The notes below the pieces were generated by a model. It saw nothing but the letters and a program-made list of their open reading frames with translations. It was not told the DNA's origin and ran no database searches. Positions 61,085 through 64,000 of a stretch of 64,000 bases of DNA are shown piece by piece. The position numbers and the translations under genes are program-made. Source of the stretch: Georgenia satyanarayanai (lineage in GTDB: Bacteria > Actinomycetota > Actinomycetes > Actinomycetales > Actinomycetaceae); contig NZ_VUKC01000004.1 in assembly GCF_009193135.1 (NCBI RefSeq), positions 1 through 64,000 of the forward strand, in the 5' to 3' direction. Each line of letters begins with the position of its first letter. Within the stretch, counting starts at the first letter, position 1.

Positions 61085-63058
61085 TTACTCCGCGACAGCG
61101 CCCCTCCGCCGAGCGACGGCCGTCACCGCGATGCCGGCGAGGAGGGTCGCCAGTGCGCCGGCGAGAACCGCCGTCGAGACACCGGTGGTCGGGAGGGTGC
61201 CGCCGCCGGCGGTCGGGCCCCCACCGGTGCCGCCGGGCACCTCGGTCCCGCCGTCGTCGGGTGCCGTTGTCGGCTGCTGCGTGGGAGGCGAGTCGGTCGG
61301 GGCGTCCGTCGGCCCCTCCCCGTCCAGGGCCGCGAGGGCGTCGAGGTAGTTGTAGACCGCGAGCCCGATCTCCTGGACGATGGGGTTGCCGATCTCCTGG
61401 GTCTCGTCGAAGCCCGCGGAGCTCGTCACCTCGGTGAGCACGACGACGGCGGACTCGTGACCGGGCACGAGGAAGTAGCCGACGTCGTGGGTGACGTTGC
61501 CGGTCTCCCCGGTCTTGTGGGCGACGGGCGCGTCGTTCAGCACGGCGCCGAACTTCGTGTCGACCTCCTGGTCACCCATCCACGTGAGGATCTGCTCGCG
61601 GGAGTCCTCACCCAGCAGCTCGTCCCCGTACATCGCCTCGAGCAGCGCGAGGGTGTCGCCGACGTCCAGCACGTTGGCCGGCTCGTCGATGAGCTCCCCG
61701 GGGAACATCTGCCGGTTGAAGCGCATGACGTCCAGCCCCAGGTCGTCGATGAGCCCCTGCGTGGTCGGCAGGCCGATGTGGTACAGCAGCACGTTCGTCG
61801 CCGTGTTGTCGCTCTCCACGACCATGCGCCGCACGAGCTCGCGCACCGTCGTCGTGAACGGCATCTCCTCGTCCTGGAAGCTGCCCGACCCGCCGACCAC
61901 CATGTACGGGGAGATCGTCACCGGTGCGTCGAGGTGGAGCAGGTCCCGCTCGGTCTGGCGCATGACGGCGGCGAGCAGCGAGAGCTTGATGACGCTCGCC
62001 GGGTTGTACGGCTCCTGCGACCCGAGCAGGACCCGGTCGCCGTCCCCGGTGAGGTCGCTGAAGCCCACGGACACGCGGACGTCCTGCGCCGCTGCCTTGT
62101 CGATGTGGGGCTGGACGATCGCCGCGACGTCGGCCGTGACGTCCCCGGTGAGGCGCGCGACGTCGTAGACGACCCTGGCGGTCTCCTGGACGAAGACGTC
62201 GGCCTCCTCGCGGGGCAGGTCGGTGAACGACGTCGTCGTGGTGATCGCGAGCTCCCGGCCGGGCAGCAGGACGATGCCGGAGTCGTGGGACACGTCAGCG
62301 AGCTCACCGGTCTTGTTCGCGAGGTGGACGCGTGGGATCACGGCGCCGAACTTCGTGTCGACGAGCTGGCCCCGCATGAGGTCGATGATGTGCTCGCTCG
62401 ACTCCGCGCTGAGGACCTCTCCCTCCCACAGCATGGTGACGAGCTCGGTGACCTCCTCGGCGGAGATGTAGTTCTCCTGCAGGGGAGGGGAGGCCGGGTG
62501 GATCATCTTGCGGCCGAGGTACAGGTCCTCGAACCCGAGCGCCGCGACGTAGTCATTGACCGCGCCGAAGCCGCCGGCCAGGTCGATGAGGACGTTGGTG
62601 GCGGTGTTGTCGCTCACCTGGACCATGAGCTCCATGAGCTCGGCGACGGTGATGTCGAGCGGGAACTGCCCGTCCTTGAGCGTGCCTGAGCCGCCGACGA
62701 TGTTGGGGTCACCGGCCGGGATCGTCACCGCCTGGTCGAGGTCGAGCTCGCCGGCGTCCACGTCGGCCATGAGCGCGGCGAGCAGCGGCAGCTTGATGAT
62801 GCTCGCCGCCTTGACCTGCTCGTCCTCACCGGCTGTCACCGTCGCCCCGCCGAACCCGCCCGCGAGGTCGGTGACGGCGACGCTCAGCGTGACACCGGAC
62901 TCGGCGGCGTCGGCGACGACGGCGTCCAGCCGGCTCTTGAGGCCGTCCCAGGTCTGCAACGGCTCCGCCGAGGCGGAGCCCGCCCCGGCGAGCACAAGAG
63001 CGGCTCCGACCGACGTCGCCACCAGCCCCCGTGTCGCTCGGCGTGATCCTGTGCGCAT
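61085..63058 (-). CDS. Tandem beta-lactamase-fold, LPxTG-anchored cell-wall protein
   Basis: 657 aa. Signal peptide (ends ASAEP), then two successive serine-hydrolase domains of class A beta-lactamase type. The first has Ser-Ile-Ile-Lys (AASIIKLPLL), VSDNTATN and ANKTGEL; the second has PASVIKLSLL, ESDNTATN and AHKTGET. Both keep SxxK, SDN and KTG, so both may be active. A Thr/Pro-rich stalk (PTDAPTDSPPTQQPTTAPDD) leads to TLPTTG, a hydrophobic helix and Arg tail, the sortase anchor. AAAGGA at 9 bases supports ATG 63058. It could be a wall-bound beta-lactamase, a D,D-peptidase or an amidase-like enzyme; two catalytic domains in one anchored protein is unusual. Confidence 0.87.
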   Translation of the reverse strand: MRTGSRRATRGLVATSVGAALVLAGAGSASAEPLQTWDGLKSRLDAVVADAAESGVTLSVAVTDLAGGFGGATVTAGEDEQVKAASIIKLPLLAALMADVDAGELDLDQAVTIPAGDPNIVGGSGTLKDGQFPLDITVAELMELMVQVSDNTATNVLIDLAGGFGAVNDYVAALGFEDLYLGRKMIHPASPPLQENYISAEEVTELVTMLWEGEVLSAESSEHIIDLMRGQLVDTKFGAVIPRVHLANKTGELADVSHDSGIVLLPGRELAITTTTSFTDLPREEADVFVQETARVVYDVARLTGDVTADVAAIVQPHIDKAAAQDVRVSVGFSDLTGDGDRVLLGSQEPYNPASVIKLSLLAAVMRQTERDLLHLDAPVTISPYMVVGGSGSFQDEEMPFTTTVRELVRRMVVESDNTATNVLLYHIGLPTTQGLIDDLGLDVMRFNRQMFPGELIDEPANVLDVGDTLALLEAMYGDELLGEDSREQILTWMGDQEVDTKFGAVLNDAPVAHKTGETGNVTHDVGYFLVPGHESAVVVLTEVTSSAGFDETQEIGNPIVQEIGLAVYNYLDALAALDGEGPTDAPTDSPPTQQPTTAPDDGGTEVPGGTGGGPTAGGGTLPTTGVSTAVLAGALATLLAGIAVTAVARRRGAVAE

Positions 63059-63134
63059 GCCCAAGGTCCTTTCGTCGTCGTGGGTGAACACGACGGAGTG
63101 AAGCCGAGCGACGTTGCCGAGGTGTTGCGACCTG

Positions 63135-63620
63135 TTAACTCCGTGTCACGTCGGGGCCGGGCCTCAGCTGCAACGTCATGAAGGTGCTCAGCGGGTCGGG
63201 CGCATAGTCGCCGAAGGGCCCGGTCTCGACGAAGCCGTGGCGGGCGTAGAGCCGGCGCGCGGCGGCGAAGTAGTCCATGGACCCGGTCTCGAGGTGGACG
63301 ACGGTGCAGCCGCGCGTGCGTGCGACGCCGAGCAGGTGCGCCAGCACTGCCGACCCCACGCCGCGTCCGCGAGCCGTCGTCACGGTGCGCATCGTCTTGA
63401 GCTCGGCGGCCCCGCCCCCGAGCCGCTTGATCGCGCCACAGCCGAGCAGGGCGCCGTCGTCGTCGCGGGCGGTGAAGAAGGTGACGTCGGGGCCGCGGAG
63501 GCCCTCGTCGGTCAGGGCGTGCACGCTCTCCGGGGGCGAGGTGGCGTGCATGTCGTCCAGGTGCTCGCGCAGCAGCTCGGCGACGTCCGCCGCGTCCAGG
63601 TCCCCGGGTTCGATCCGCAC
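63135..63620 (-). CDS. GNAT-family N-acetyltransferase
   Basis: 161 aa. ALLGCGAIKRLGGGAAELKT, MRTVTTARGRGVGSAVLAHL (the R/Q-x-x-G-x-G/A acetyl-CoA loop) and ARTRGCTVVHLETGSMDYFA with RRLYARHGFVETGPFGDY are the N-acetyltransferase core. Substrate unknown. Start GTG 63620; GTG 63641 is possible. It runs toward the beta-lactamase-fold gene. Confidence 0.85.
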   Translation of the reverse strand: MRIEPGDLDAADVAELLREHLDDMHATSPPESVHALTDEGLRGPDVTFFTARDDDGALLGCGAIKRLGGGAAELKTMRTVTTARGRGVGSAVLAHLLGVARTRGCTVVHLETGSMDYFAAARRLYARHGFVETGPFGDYAPDPLSTFMTLQLRPGPDVTRS

Positions 63621-63709
63621 GGGAGCACCGTAGGGCGCCACGGTTTCGGTCGCGTTTCGTGCCGGCCCCGGGGCGCGACCTCCCGCGCCGAACGGTGTAG
63701 ACAGGGAGC

Positions 63710-64000
63710 ATGCCTCGCCCGTCCCGCCGCTCCGCCGTCGCGCCGTTCCAGGTGATGTCGATCCTCGACCGGGTCGCCCAGCTGCGCGCCCAGGGACGCG
63801 ACGTCATCTCGCTGTGCGCCGGGGAGCCGTCCGGCGGCGCGCCGCGGCAGGTGCGCGAGCTCGCGACGAGCACGCACGCGGGCGACCAGGCCCTCGGGTA
63901 CACGAGCGCGCTGGGCCTGCGGGAGCTGCGCGAGGCGATCGCCGGTCACTACGGGCACTGGTACGGGCACGACGTGCCGGCCGAGCGGGTCGCCGTCACC
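63710..64000 (+). CDS. Aminotransferase class I/II (partial, N-terminal)
   Basis: 97 codons visible, continuing past the right edge. ISLCAGEPSGGAPRQVRELA and LGYTSALGLRELREAIAGHY match the N-terminal part of PLP-dependent aspartate-type aminotransferases (the LxxGEP..Y..xxGxxxLRxAIA pattern). GGGAG precedes the ATG. The PLP lysine is off-window. Confidence 0.88.
   Translation, partial: MPRPSRRSAVAPFQVMSILDRVAQLRAQGRDVISLCAGEPSGGAPRQVRELATSTHAGDQALGYTSALGLRELREAIAGHYGHWYGHDVPAERVAVT

Overview
The window is very GC-rich, uses many GTG starts, and carries actinobacterial signatures: an LPxTG-anchored secreted protein, Ltp-type repeat protein, YtrA-like GntR regulator, CGNR/ABATE regulator, and DUF2510 and DUF4190 proteins. 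It reads as a chromosomal stretch of a high-GC actinobacterium, most likely Micrococcales of the Cellulomonas/Georgenia kind. That placement is inference from gene content only. No rRNA, tRNA or CRISPR array was seen.

Positions 1-9134: the end of a secreted VCBS-type protein and its terminator, a membrane-anchored Ltp-repeat protein, a MurB-like fragment protein, a small Cys-containing protein, and a leftward block. That block holds an acyl-CoA dehydrogenase, a bifunctional PIG-L deacetylase/methyltransferase, a family 2 glycosyltransferase and a DHA2 exporter, overlapping or nearly so, which looks like a small glycoconjugate or specialised-metabolite pathway. A YtrA-like regulator and its membrane partner follow.

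Positions 9376-17543: a rightward, translationally coupled operon of peptide-type ABC transporter genes (binding lipoprotein, two permeases, two ATPases) with anhydro-MurNAc kinase in the middle and a secreted beta-lactamase-fold hydrolase at the end. The set fits import and recycling of cell-wall muropeptides.

Positions 17560-29746: a disturbed island, visibly less GC-rich in several genes. It has a frameshifted copy of the gene at 2229-2885, a cN-I type 5'-nucleotidase, a broken MATE transporter tail, a PLD/DEAD helicase with DUF3427, an IS3-family element, a DUF2510/T5orf172 gene reduced to its two ends around that element, a PD-(D/E)XK/DUF2075 helicase, and an orphan Cys-rich protein. It resembles a decaying defence island.

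Positions 29747-42487: housekeeping and stress genes. These are TelA and a partner, an HD/LuxR protein, a methyltransferase, a TetR/QacA-type MFS pair, an alpha/beta hydrolase divergent from a CGNR regulator with twin operators between them, a PEP-mutase-like enzyme, an NmrA-like protein, a ceramidase-like membrane protein and a DUF4203-like protein.

Positions 42488-46488: an intact UvrA-like ABC protein, a foreign-looking gene with a ubiquitin-like N-terminus, and a second degenerate copy of the UvrA 3' end holding an expanded GATGAC tract. The arrangement suggests integration with 3'-end replacement.

Positions 46495-64000: two DUF421 proteins, a VOC protein, then three large proteins that share an LQR..GN(R/Q) N-terminal motif, which I associate with extracellular contractile injection system cargo. 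Two of them carry peptidase signatures (M14; esterase-like plus M15). Next come an FAD oxidoreductase, a RibD-C reductase, PPK2, a DUF4190 protein, a sulfite-oxidase-type molybdoenzyme, an AlkC-like glycosylase, a tandem beta-lactamase-fold cell-wall protein, a GNAT acetyltransferase and the start of an aminotransferase.
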